A stretch of DNA of 34,345 bases from a virus: the IMG/VR virus record IMGVR_UViG_3300035188_000643, positions 1 to 34,345 of that record; one strand, written 5' to 3'. Under the pieces are notes generated by a model, which was not told the origin of the DNA, ran no database searches, and worked only from the letters and a program-made list of their open reading frames with translations. Position numbers and translations under genes: made by a program. Shown here piece after piece: positions 1-7,850 of this stretch; the stretch's first letter is position 1, and every line of letters begins with the position of its first letter.

Positions 1-39
1 TAGGCCGAAACGCCCCCTCCGGGGGGCGTCCACCCGTAA
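1..39. repeat. Terminal direct repeat (left copy of contig overlap)
   Basis: Bases 1-39 are identical to 34307-34345. A short exact end repeat on a contig normally means a circular or circularly permuted molecule cut open by the assembler, so one copy should be counted once. The repeat lies inside the hammerhead ribozyme (stem III and the 5' part of stem I). Confidence 0.95.
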
Positions 40-58
40 GGCGGGTGCTGACGAGGCC
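1..58 (+). ncRNA. Type II hammerhead ribozyme
   Basis: All conserved parts of a hammerhead ribozyme are present in the circular order of type II (open at stem II). The 5' strand of stem II is GGCC (3-6), followed by GAA (7-9). Stem III is 10-17/22-29, starts with the A-U pair 10/29 and is capped by C(UCCG)G, an UNCG-type tetraloop. The cleavage-site nucleotide H17 is C30, giving the triplet GUC. Stem I is 31-36/42-47 with loop UAAGG. The core CUGACGA is 48-54, and GGCC (55-58) closes stem II. Predicted self-cleavage is between 30 and 31. On the circular genome the ribozyme begins at the stop codon of the gene at 34055. Bases 39-41 (AGG) could pair with CCU at 34305-34307, which would be a loop I tertiary contact (inference). 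Confidence 0.9.
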
Positions 59-87
59 GTCAGAGTGAACAACAAACCAATCAACAA

Positions 88-315
88 ATGAACGCAACCG
101 AAACGCTCCGTGAACTCTCGACTCTTGTCTCAAATAACATGGCCGCACATGTGGCCGTCTGCGAATACTCTGCCGAGGACAACACGCCCACGCTGCACAT
201 CGACCTCTGGCGTGGTCTTGATTTGTGCGACCTGCCGGAACAGGTGGCGGCGTTGACTGTAGTGTCCGAGGGACATTGGGACGGTGGCCGCAGTTACTCG
301 TTGCAACTGGCCTAA
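88..315 (+). CDS. Hypothetical protein, 75 aa
   Basis: Unrecognised small acidic soluble protein. It starts 30 bases downstream of the hammerhead ribozyme, so its transcript, if read through from the left, would carry a 5' end made by ribozyme cleavage. The leader (60-87) is A/C-rich with no Shine-Dalgarno sequence. The C-terminal half alternates hydrophobic and polar residues like a small beta sheet. No membrane segment is seen. Confidence 0.65.
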   Translation: MNATETLRELSTLVSNNMAAHVAVCEYSAEDNTPTLHIDLWRGLDLCDLPEQVAALTVVSEGHWDGGRSYSLQLA

Positions 316-339
316 ATTTGAACCTGAACCAAACTAAAC

Positions 340-555
340 ATGAGCACATCTCACTACTCCCGCAGGCCGTACCAAGGCCCGCAACCTGCACCGGCAAACA
401 CAAAGCGGCACAGCGTCGCCTACGCATGCGGCCTTGGCGCACTACTCATCACCGACCTTGTCGCAATCCAGTTTTGCGATTGCCTTGGCGAAAGCCTGGT
501 GATAGCCGGGCTGGCAATCCTGACGACCATCACCATGGCAAGGAGGGCAGCATGA
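340..555 (+). CDS. Small membrane protein, 71 aa
   Basis: Unrecognised. A polar, Pro/Arg-rich N-terminus of about 25 residues is followed by two short hydrophobic stretches (roughly residues 28-43 and 51-66), ending in Arg-Arg. This suggests one or two membrane passes in the inner membrane. The leader is again A/C-rich without an SD. Its stop overlaps the next start by ATGA (552-555). Confidence 0.6.
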   Translation: MSTSHYSRRPYQGPQPAPANTKRHSVAYACGLGALLITDLVAIQFCDCLGESLVIAGLAILTTITMARRAA

Positions 556-1259
556 GCGGCTACATGAGCGGCTTGCTCAATGGCAAGCCGTGCTGGAGTC
601 CGTCGGCACGTACTCGGGAATATGAGTTCGGCCCAATCAGGTCAACAGAGACCGAAAACCAAGCCATACTGCGCGAGGCTGCGCAGCTGGTGGCCGATGC
701 AGTCCGGCGGGGACTCGCTCGCCGGGCAGATGAGCCTACGCTGACCGAGTCTGAAGCCGGTGCCATCCTGGACAAGGCGGCATCCGGTAAATTGTTTCGG
801 CGACGGCCACCGCAAGAAATGCGGTACTGCGGCTGCGGCGAGCTGATGGGCAGGCGGGCATTGAAATGCACCGCGTGCTGGAATCGCGAGCGTCAGCCGC
901 GCATCCGGGCACCAAAACCGCACAAGGTCCGGTTTTGCGGCTGCGGCGTGCAACTCCCAACCGCATGGAGTCAGCGCTGCATTGATTGCCGAAGGCCGAT
1001 GAAGCCTTGCACAGCCTGCGGCACTATTTTTCGGCCAAACGAGAAAAAGGCTAAAGCGTGCAGCCGAACATGCCTACAGACTTTGCTGTCCCAGGCGCAG
1101 CTGGCGCGAGTCAAGACGACGGTCAAAATCCCATGCATGGTTTGCGGCATCGAGTTTGCAAACTACCGAAAGGGCAAAGGCCCGCGCAAAACCTGCAGCA
1201 TGGAATGCAAGCGCAAGGTTGCGCAACTTAACGCAAGAAACTTTAAGGCCAAGAAATGA
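552..1259 (+). CDS. Four-finger zinc-ribbon protein, 235 aa
   Basis: I chose the ATG at 552 because AGGAGG (541-546) sits 5 bases upstream and the ATG overlaps the previous stop by ATGA. The N-terminal ~90 residues are mostly charged helix. The C-terminal half holds four successive cysteine clusters: two begin with CGCG followed by CxxC, and two have CxxCGxxF followed by CSxxC. The last type is common in phage HNH-associated and other nucleic-acid-binding zinc proteins. No HNH catalytic motif is seen, so it probably binds DNA, RNA or a protein rather than cutting. It overlaps the helicase-methyltransferase gene by ATGA (1256-1259). Confidence 0.75.
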   Translation: MSGYMSGLLNGKPCWSPSARTREYEFGPIRSTETENQAILREAAQLVADAVRRGLARRADEPTLTESEAGAILDKAASGKLFRRRPPQEMRYCGCGELMGRRALKCTACWNRERQPRIRAPKPHKVRFCGCGVQLPTAWSQRCIDCRRPMKPCTACGTIFRPNEKKAKACSRTCLQTLLSQAQLARVKTTVKIPCMVCGIEFANYRKGKGPRKTCSMECKRKVAQLNARNFKAKK

Positions 1260-3445
1260 CCTACGACGACTACATTACGGGCAAACAAAAGACCGTGCGA
1301 GATGCGGGGTTTGAGCCCTTGCCGATCATTGCGCCGCTTTTTGACTGGCAGGCGCACATCGTGCGATGGGCCGTCAGAAAGGGCCGTTGCGCACTGTTTG
1401 AGGACTGCGGGCTTGGCAAGACTGCTCAACAGCTTGAATGGGCGAGCCAAGTAGTGCGGCACACTGGCGGCAGCGTGCTTATTCTTACTCCGTTGGCGGT
1501 TGCTTCTCAAACTGCACGGGAAGCGAAGAAGTTTGGAATTGAGGCAACTCAAGTTTTATCTAGTGCTGACATTAACTCGGCAGGAGTTTGGATCACTAAC
1601 TATGAGAAGTTAGAGCATTTTGACTGCTCAATTTTTGCCGGAGTCGTTCTTGACGAGTCTTCAATTCTAAAATCGTTTACTGGAAAGACGAGAAAGGCGC
1701 TGACAGACGCGTTCTCTCAAACTCCCTATAGGCTCGCATGTACCGCGACCCCATCACCGAACGACTACACCGAACTCGGGCAGCACGCTGATTTTCTCGG
1801 GATCTGCTCGCCTGCTCAGATGCTGGCGACATTCTTCGTGAACGACACGTTCAACACTGGGGACTGGCGACTCAAAAAGCACGCTGAAAGCGAGTTTTGG
1901 AAGTGGCTTGCAAGTTGGGCGGCGTGCGTTTCAAAGCCTTCAGACATTGGATTTGAAAACGCTGGGTACGATTTGCCAGCACTTAACATGCAAACAATTC
2001 TGGTGGACGCTGACATCAGCACAAACACTGGGGAGGACTTGTTTCGCATTGCCACGCTATCAGCGACGACGATGCACCGCGAAATGCGCATGACCTCGGC
2101 AGACCGATCCAATGCGGTGGCCAATCTCGTGAATGGATCAAGCGAACCTTGGATTGTCTGGTGCAACACTAATGACGAGGCTGACAATCTTGCGCAGCGA
2201 ATCCCGGATGCTATTGAAGTCCGAGGATCAGATGCGCCATCGCGCAAAGAGTCTTTGCTGTCCGATTTCAGCCAAGGCCTGGCTCGCGTAATTATTACCA
2301 AGCCGAGCATCGCTGGGTTCGGCCTTAACTGGCAGCACTGCCGCAACGTGGCATTTGTGGGACTTAGCTACTCGTTTGAGGACTTCTACCAAGCTCTCAG
2401 ACGCTCCTACAGGTTTGGGCAAACGCAAGAGGTGAACGCTTACATCGTGCAGGCAAAGACGGAAGGAGCCATCCTTCAATCAATCAGACGCAAAATTGAG
2501 CAACATGAGAAAATGCAAGAGAACATGAAACTAGCAGCAGCAGAAATGACTTTTCAGAAGTCCGAGACAGTGGAAGCAAAGACCGGAGTGGACAGTTACT
2601 CAGGCAAGAATTGGACAGTGCACCACGGAGACTGTGTCCGAGTTGCCAAGACAATCCCAACAGGATCAATTGACTTCTCAGTTTTCAGCCCACCGTTTGC
2701 TGACTTGTTTACCTACTCAAACGATCCTCAAGACATGGGCAACTGTGACTCAATGGCAGACTTCATGGTGCACTTTGATTTTCTCATTCAAGAGATCAAA
2801 CGGATCATGCAGCCTGGGCGCGAGGTGGCTGTGCACTGCGTGGATTTGCTTTCCACGAAATGGAAGACTGGATCCATCCAGTTCCAAGACTTCAGCGGCG
2901 AGATCATCCGCGCGTTTTGGAAGCATGACTTCCTGTTTCACTCTCGCATCTGCATTTGGAAGAGTCCGGTGACAGAGATGCAGCGCACAAAGGCGCACGG
3001 GCTCCTGCACAAGACGCTCAAAACCGATTCCTCTAGTTCGCGAGTCGGCTGCGCTGATTACCTGCTAGTTTTCCGAGCACCAGGGCAGACAGTTGTCCCA
3101 GTGACAAAAGACGGATCAGAGTTTCCAGTCTCTTGGTGGCAGGAAGTGGCATCTCCTGTCTGGATGACAGTCGATCAAGGGCGCGTTTTGAACGGAGAGG
3201 TGGCGCGAGATCAGGCAGACGAAAAGCACATTTGTCCGCTGCAGCTCGACGTGATCGAGCGAGCCATCACGCTCTGGAGCAACCCCGGCGAGTTGGTTTA
3301 CTCGCCATTTACCGGGATCGGCTCAGAAGGCTACGGCGCGCTAACTCTTGGACGCCGATTTGTAGGATCGGAACTCAAGAAATCCTACGCAGAACATGCA
3401 GTGACGAACCTTTGCAATATCGAAGCTCAACCGAGCCTTTTCTAA
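1256..3445 (+). CDS. SNF2/DEAD-like helicase fused to beta-class DNA methyltransferase
   Basis: A 729-aa two-enzyme fusion. The N-terminal half is a superfamily 2 helicase: Walker A GLGKT (residues 52-56), Walker B DESS (133-136), motif III TATP (163-166), and a motif VI region near 371-391 with QALRRSYRFGQ. The C-terminal part, from about residue 455, is an amino-methyltransferase. The catalytic motif SPPF (478-481) precedes the SAM-binding FTGIGS (685-690), which is beta-class order. SPPF favours N4-cytosine (or N6-adenine) methylation, not C5. A putative target-recognition segment lies between the two motifs. Possible roles are self-protection from host restriction or coupling methylation to DNA remodelling. 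Such fusions occur in phages; the substrate site is unknown. Confidence 0.88.
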   Translation: MTYDDYITGKQKTVRDAGFEPLPIIAPLFDWQAHIVRWAVRKGRCALFEDCGLGKTAQQLEWASQVVRHTGGSVLILTPLAVASQTAREAKKFGIEATQVLSSADINSAGVWITNYEKLEHFDCSIFAGVVLDESSILKSFTGKTRKALTDAFSQTPYRLACTATPSPNDYTELGQHADFLGICSPAQMLATFFVNDTFNTGDWRLKKHAESEFWKWLASWAACVSKPSDIGFENAGYDLPALNMQTILVDADISTNTGEDLFRIATLSATTMHREMRMTSADRSNAVANLVNGSSEPWIVWCNTNDEADNLAQRIPDAIEVRGSDAPSRKESLLSDFSQGLARVIITKPSIAGFGLNWQHCRNVAFVGLSYSFEDFYQALRRSYRFGQTQEVNAYIVQAKTEGAILQSIRRKIEQHEKMQENMKLAAAEMTFQKSETVEAKTGVDSYSGKNWTVHHGDCVRVAKTIPTGSIDFSVFSPPFADLFTYSNDPQDMGNCDSMADFMVHFDFLIQEIKRIMQPGREVAVHCVDLLSTKWKTGSIQFQDFSGEIIRAFWKHDFLFHSRICIWKSPVTEMQRTKAHGLLHKTLKTDSSSSRVGCADYLLVFRAPGQTVVPVTKDGSEFPVSWWQEVASPVWMTVDQGRVLNGEVARDQADEKHICPLQLDVIERAITLWSNPGELVYSPFTGIGSEGYGALTLGRRFVGSELKKSYAEHAVTNLCNIEAQPSLF

Positions 3446-4434
3446 TGAAAATCAGACACTCATCTCTCCCAAAACTGGCCCTGTGCGGCCAGTACCAAGG
3501 CGCATCTGGCACGTCCGAGGCCGCCGCACGCGGCACTATGCTGGACCGTGTTTTTCGGGACGCCTGGACGACCGGCGAGCTGCCGCGCGAACTCAACGAC
3601 GAGGACACAGCCGCAGTGCAATGGGCCATCAACCGGTGCATCCTGCTTAACGGCGGCGCTGACCGGCTGACGACCGACGAGGCCGACTGCAAGGTCCGCA
3701 CGATCGGGCTGGAGCACGAGGGCACCGCTGACGGCGTAGCAGTGCGCGGGCAGTGGTCGATCGACCTTAAGTCCGGGCAGATTTACGACTACAACGCCCA
3801 GATGGCAGCCTACGCGCTGGGACTGATGCAAACCCACTTTGTGGGGTACTGGACCACGCACCTGCTGTTTTGCGACCAGAAGCAGGTTGTGTCCAAGCGG
3901 TGGACCTACCAAGAGGCGCACGACCTCGTGCAAAGCGTGCTCGCCAACGTGGGCAGCGCGCCGGTCGAAAACGATTACTGCGGCTGGTGCAGCAAATCGC
4001 TGACCTGTCCTGCGAGAGTTGCCAGTAAAGACAGCGCGCTGGTTACAGTCGCCGGGCTTGCGCCAACGGTGCAGGACGAGACCTTTCTGGCACTTCTAAA
4101 CGACCCTGACCGACTCGGGCAGTTTCTGGCAGCTTGCCAGACGCTGGACGACTTCCGCGACGCGGCAAAAGCAAAGGCCCGCGAACTGCTCGAAGCGGGG
4201 CAGAAGGTGCCAGGTTGGAGGCTGCAAAAGCCGCGAGCATCCGAGTACATCGAGGCCGAGCATGTCGCGCAGGCGGTGCGAAACGGTGCAATTGGTGCCA
4301 GTGACGCGATCCTAGCGCAAGGCTCGATGAGCGCCAAAAAGGCCGAGGCTCTCTGGAGTGCTGCGGGTGCAGTGCTGCCGGATGAGCTGGTGCAGCGCAA
4401 AGTTGGGCAGGCTCCCTTGGTACAGGCAAAATGA
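3445..4434 (+). CDS. RecB/Cas4-like PD-(D/E)XK exonuclease with Fe-S cluster cysteines
   Basis: The ATG at 3445 overlaps the previous TAA by one base (TAATG). The frame is open much further upstream but there it only shadows the methyltransferase, so I reject the longer start. Nuclease motifs: GTADG (D96), IDLKS (D107, K109) and the RecB-family Q119-x3-Y123. One cysteine before the nuclease core (C14) and three after it (C179, C182, C188) match the four-cysteine Fe-S arrangement of Cas4 and AddB nucleases. With the downstream RuvC-like and RecT-like genes it fits a phage recombination module: resection by this nuclease, then annealing. The charged C-terminal ~130 residues are unassigned. Length 329 aa. 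Confidence 0.85.
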   Translation: MKIRHSSLPKLALCGQYQGASGTSEAAARGTMLDRVFRDAWTTGELPRELNDEDTAAVQWAINRCILLNGGADRLTTDEADCKVRTIGLEHEGTADGVAVRGQWSIDLKSGQIYDYNAQMAAYALGLMQTHFVGYWTTHLLFCDQKQVVSKRWTYQEAHDLVQSVLANVGSAPVENDYCGWCSKSLTCPARVASKDSALVTVAGLAPTVQDETFLALLNDPDRLGQFLAACQTLDDFRDAAKAKARELLEAGQKVPGWRLQKPRASEYIEAEHVAQAVRNGAIGASDAILAQGSMSAKKAEALWSAAGAVLPDELVQRKVGQAPLVQAK

Positions 4435-4907
4435 GCACTCAAAACTACATTGCAATCGACCCAGGCGTGGGAGGCGGCATCGCCTACATTGACACAGACG
4501 GGAGTGTGCATGCACTGCCAATGCCTGCAACGCTTCACGACCTAGACACGCAGTTTCAGATTCTTGTGACAAATACCGCTGGGCCGTTTTTCCCGACGTC
4601 CATCGTGTTTTTGGAGGAACTCCCCAAGTTTGCCGGAAAGATGAGCGGCTCAAGCATGGCTACCATGTTTCGCAATTACGGGCGTATCGAGGGCATTCTT
4701 GCCGCTTACGGTGCGAGAATCGAATACCTGCCGCCCAAAAAATGGCAGCAGGCGCTCGGACTCGGTGACAAAAAAACCCACGGGCCGCGATGGAAAGCGC
4801 ACCTTAAAGGGCGCGCACAAGCTCTATATCCGCAACTCACAGTGACGCTCAAGACCGCCGACGCACTGCTTATTTTGGAGGCGGGAATCAAACTGAAAAA
4901 CAAATGA
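4431..4907 (+). CDS. RuvC-like Holliday junction resolvase, 158 aa
   Basis: RNase H-fold resolvase. The N-terminal strand carries AIDPGVGGGIA with catalytic D10, strand 4 gives FLEEL (E62/E63), and the C-terminal helix carries TADALL (D144). The PPKKWQ segment near residue 101 is typical of RuvC-like phage resolvases. It would cut branched recombination or replication intermediates before packaging. It overlaps both neighbours by ATGA, so the gene is translationally coupled inside the recombination module. Confidence 0.85.
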   Translation: MSTQNYIAIDPGVGGGIAYIDTDGSVHALPMPATLHDLDTQFQILVTNTAGPFFPTSIVFLEELPKFAGKMSGSSMATMFRNYGRIEGILAAYGARIEYLPPKKWQQALGLGDKKTHGPRWKAHLKGRAQALYPQLTVTLKTADALLILEAGIKLKNK

Positions 4908-5635
4908 ACCTGATACCATTCGACCAAACCAAACTGATGGCCGAGGCCATTGCTAAATCCAAGCTGTTCGGGATCCAGACAGCCGAACAGGCGTTGGCTT
5001 TAGGGCTGCTCTGCCAAGCCGAAGGACGGCATCCCGCCGAAGCTGCCCGGGATTACCACATTATCGGCGGCAAGCCGTCTCTCAAGTCTGAGGCAATGCT
5101 GGCACGGTTCCAGCAGGCTGGAGGCCGCGTGGAGTGGCACGAGTACACGCACGAATCCGTTTCTGGGACGTTTACGCATCCACAGGGAGGCTCGCTGAAG
5201 GTTAGCTGGACGATTAAGGACGCCGAGCGCGCCGGGCTGACTGGCAACCCGACATGGAAGAAATTTCCGAGGCAAATGCTCAAGGCCCGCTGCATTTCCG
5301 AGGCAGTCCGGGGGATTTTTCCCGGGGTTCTGTCTGGGCTTTACGCACCCGAGGAGGTGCAAGAGTTCGCGCCGGTGCAGGTGCAAACCGAGCCGGAACC
5401 TGTACAGATTGAAGCCGAGCCTGTAGAGTCGCCGGTCCCGCCAATGCTTGAACGAATCCACCCGATGCAGCGACTGCTGGCCGACAAATCAGCAGCGCAG
5501 CGTGAAAAAGTCACGCAAGGGGCAGTGAAACGGGGATGGATCAAAGATGGACAGACGTTCCTCGACATCCCGGGGGACATCACAACTCAGGCAGTAGCCT
5601 TCCCTGAGCGGTTTTTCAGCGCCTTCGGTATCTAA
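4904..5635 (+). CDS. RecT-like single-strand annealing protein, 243 aa
   Basis: The first ~145 residues resemble the RecT family: a helical N-terminus with EQALALGLLCQAEGRHP, then SLKSEAMLARFQQAGG, and a conserved segment with KFPRQMLKARCISEAVR. From about residue 150 there is a Pro/Glu/Val-rich linker and a separate C-terminal tail. Phage RecT proteins anneal complementary strands after exonuclease resection, which fits the RecB-like nuclease two genes upstream and the SSB-like protein next to it. Confidence 0.82.
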   Translation: MNLIPFDQTKLMAEAIAKSKLFGIQTAEQALALGLLCQAEGRHPAEAARDYHIIGGKPSLKSEAMLARFQQAGGRVEWHEYTHESVSGTFTHPQGGSLKVSWTIKDAERAGLTGNPTWKKFPRQMLKARCISEAVRGIFPGVLSGLYAPEEVQEFAPVQVQTEPEPVQIEAEPVESPVPPMLERIHPMQRLLADKSAAQREKVTQGAVKRGWIKDGQTFLDIPGDITTQAVAFPERFFSAFGI

Positions 5636-5646
5636 TCAAACACACT

Positions 5647-6051
5647 ATGCCATCACTAAAAATTGAACCTAACCAACAGCAAGCCAGCATTGAAGCCGGG
5701 ATCCACCTCGCCAAAATCGAGCATGCCATCGAGGCAGTCTCAAAAGCCGGGAACGAGATGCTGCAACTCGAAGTGAAAGTGGGACCGCTCACCTTCAAAA
5801 GCTGGGTTGTGTTCACTGCTAAAAACTCCCGCAACGTGGCGGAGTTTGCAACGGCCATCGGAAAGCGGGTGGTCGAAGGAAAGACGCTGGTGATCGAAAC
5901 TGATGACTGCGTTGGAAAAATTGCAAAGGTCGAACTCGGGCCCGGTGACCGGATCAGCGACAAGACCGGCAAGGCGTACCTTGAGATCAAACGCTGGTTG
6001 CCTCCTAGCGTTGCCGATGACGACCTGATGCCTGACGAAATCCCGTTCTAA
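5647..6051 (+). CDS. Probable phage ssDNA-binding protein, 134 aa
   Basis: A beta-rich core (about residues 40-115, alternating hydrophobic strands with GPLTFKSWVVF and KTGKAYLEIKRWLP) is followed by an acidic tail ending DDDLMPDEIPF. The tail is like the acidic tip of bacterial and phage SSBs and of DUF669-type proteins. Its position after RecT also fits an SSB. The fold cannot be proven by eye. The short A/C-rich leader (5636-5646) has no SD. Confidence 0.6.
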   Translation: MPSLKIEPNQQQASIEAGIHLAKIEHAIEAVSKAGNEMLQLEVKVGPLTFKSWVVFTAKNSRNVAEFATAIGKRVVEGKTLVIETDDCVGKIAKVELGPGDRISDKTGKAYLEIKRWLPPSVADDDLMPDEIPF

Positions 6052-6053
6052 CC

Positions 6054-6260
6054 ATGCGCGTCAAAGACACACCCAAGCAGCCTTCTGTTTCTCAAAAGCA
6101 AAAAAACAAAATGGAAGCACTGCGCAACCAGGCTGCATTGCATTTGCTTGCAGCAATGGTTTCCGATCCGAGGTCAAACCATTGGAGCAATGAGGAGATG
6201 GTTGGCGATGCCGTCCACATAGCCGATTTGTTGGTTGCTGCACTCAACCGAAAAAAATAA
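6054..6260 (+). CDS. Hypothetical protein, 68 aa
   Basis: Unrecognised. A basic, Gln/Lys-rich N-terminus is followed by two predicted helices. The end DAVHIADLLVAALNRKK is of a type seen in small phage proteins encoded beside recombination genes. It begins two bases after the SSB-like gene. Confidence 0.55.
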   Translation: MRVKDTPKQPSVSQKQKNKMEALRNQAALHLLAAMVSDPRSNHWSNEEMVGDAVHIADLLVAALNRKK

Positions 6261-6302
6261 TCCGCAATTGGGGGCCGCGCATCCAACCAACGCGGGAACT
6301 CA

Positions 6303-6518
6303 ATGAACAAAACTGAACTGACGGAAGCGGAACGGATTGCGGACGAACTGATGAAGACTCACACGGCACTGGTGACCTCTGGGCAGCCTGGACTGCATCC
6401 GCTGGCGACTGACACGTACAAGTTGGCAAAGGCGATCCGACTTTTTAGCGCTACCGCGAAACCGGAGATTGTGTCCGACCTGGTTCGCGCACAAAGACGA
6501 CACGAGGCAGCACTCTAG
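6303..6518 (+). CDS. Hypothetical helical protein, 71 aa
   Basis: Unrecognised, mostly helical and charged. Upstream, 6261-6302 contains a CCGCG/CGCGG hairpin with an A/C-rich loop, which leaves the start region single-stranded. It ends three bases before the replicative helicase start. Confidence 0.55.
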   Translation: MNKTELTEAERIADELMKTHTALVTSGQPGLHPLATDTYKLAKAIRLFSATAKPEIVSDLVRAQRRHEAAL

Positions 6519-6521
6519 CGC

Positions 6522-7850
6522 ATGAGTGTGCAAAACATCCCGCAGGCCGAGCAGGCCGAGCGGGCGGTGCTGGGCTGTCTCCTATTTGCCCCACACACCG
6601 CACTCCCATCGGTGACAGCCTCGGGGCTGACCGCTGCGGACTTTTACAACCCGACATTTGCCAAAATCTTTGCGGGCATCCAAGCGACCGCTGACGCTGG
6701 GGAAAGCCTCAACCCCATCGGGCTGGCGACGAAGCTAGCGCACCAGGGCGTACCGTTTGCAATCATCTCGGACCTGTCCACCGGGATGCCAAGCCTTGAG
6801 CCGCTGCCGAGCTGGTGCGGACTGGTGCTGGACGCATCGAGGCGGCGCAGGTTGCTGCAACAACTGACCGAGGCCGCAAAAGCGCTTAGCGACGGGCTGC
6901 CTACCGGCGACGTCGTGGCTGGGCTGGGCGACGCTGTGACGGTTGCCAGTGCCGAGCAAGGGCTGGGTTCTATAATACAGACGGCGTTCAATGACCTGCT
7001 GACCTATGATACGCAGTGCGATAAAAACAATCTGATCGGCAACCGTTGGTTGTGCAAAGGCGGCTCGCTGTTGATTAACGCTCAGAGCGGAATCGGGAAA
7101 AGCTCGCTCACGATGCAGCTTGCAATCGGCTGGGCGTTGCACGGCAAGGGACATTTTGCAGGCGCTTTGACGTTTGCAATTACACCAGTTCGACCGCTCA
7201 AAAGCCTAATTCTACAAGCTGAAAACGATATCGGCGATCAAGCGGAAATCTTGCAATCTGTGATTTGCAAATACGGGAAAAACGAATGCGGCGAGTCTGA
7301 AAAACAAGCATTAAACGAGCGGTTGGTTTTTTATCGGGACAACGTACACAGCGGGCCTGAGTTTTTAAGAGTTCTCGAAGCGCTTATTGTTAAGCACAAA
7401 CCTGACGTTGCGTGGATTGATCCTTTAATGTGCTACCTCGGGGACGACATCTCAGACCAGAAAGTGGTGACCGAGTTTTGCAACGGGCTCAACCGAATTA
7501 GCAGCAAAACCGGAGTGCTTTTGGTGCTGATTCATCACTTGCCAAAACCCCGGGAAGGCACTGCTCGCACGGACTCTGACTTGGCTTATGCCGGGTTCGG
7601 ATCGAGCGCACTGACCAACTGGGCGCGTGAGGTAGTGACTCTACAAAGAGTCGAGACTGAGCTAGGACAACCGCCGACGTGTTCGCTGACGGCAACAAAG
7701 CGCAGGCTGCGGGCTGGCATGAGTACTTGGGAGGGGCAACCAAGCGCGAGGATCTACATTCGGCACAGTCCGAATCCCGAAAAGCATGGGATGATTTGGC
7801 AGCAATGTTCGCAGCCAGAACAGCCAGAGGAACCCAAAAAACGAAAATGA
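6522..7850 (+). CDS. DnaB/RepA-like replicative helicase, 442 aa
   Basis: The N-terminal ~120 residues resemble the DnaB N-terminal domain (QAERAVLGCLLF, then FYNPTFAKIF). A RecA-like ATPase domain follows, of the RepA/AAA_25 type: Walker A NAQSGIGKSS (188-195), Walker B VAWIDPL (about 296-302), and the sensor-like LIHHLPKP near 345. It should unwind the replication fork as a hexamer. The next gene, a winged-helix protein carrying iterons, is a natural initiator or loader partner. The middle of the gene (about 7000-7450) is richer in A+T than its flanks, which hints at mosaic origin. The 3' end overlaps the next gene by ATGA. Confidence 0.82.
   Translation: MSVQNIPQAEQAERAVLGCLLFAPHTALPSVTASGLTAADFYNPTFAKIFAGIQATADAGESLNPIGLATKLAHQGVPFAIISDLSTGMPSLEPLPSWCGLVLDASRRRRLLQQLTEAAKALSDGLPTGDVVAGLGDAVTVASAEQGLGSIIQTAFNDLLTYDTQCDKNNLIGNRWLCKGGSLLINAQSGIGKSSLTMQLAIGWALHGKGHFAGALTFAITPVRPLKSLILQAENDIGDQAEILQSVICKYGKNECGESEKQALNERLVFYRDNVHSGPEFLRVLEALIVKHKPDVAWIDPLMCYLGDDISDQKVVTEFCNGLNRISSKTGVLLVLIHHLPKPREGTARTDSDLAYAGFGSSALTNWAREVVTLQRVETELGQPPTCSLTATKRRLRAGMSTWEGQPSARIYIRHSPNPEKHGMIWQQCSQPEQPEEPKKRK

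Noticed and set aside
225-551. Longer N-terminal extension of the zinc protein from base 225
   Set aside because: It overlaps two better-supported small genes, and the ATG at 552 has a strong SD and an ATGA overlap.
3133-3444. N-terminal extension of the RecB-like nuclease
   Set aside because: The segment only shadows the methyltransferase in another frame and has an Arg-rich, unnatural composition.
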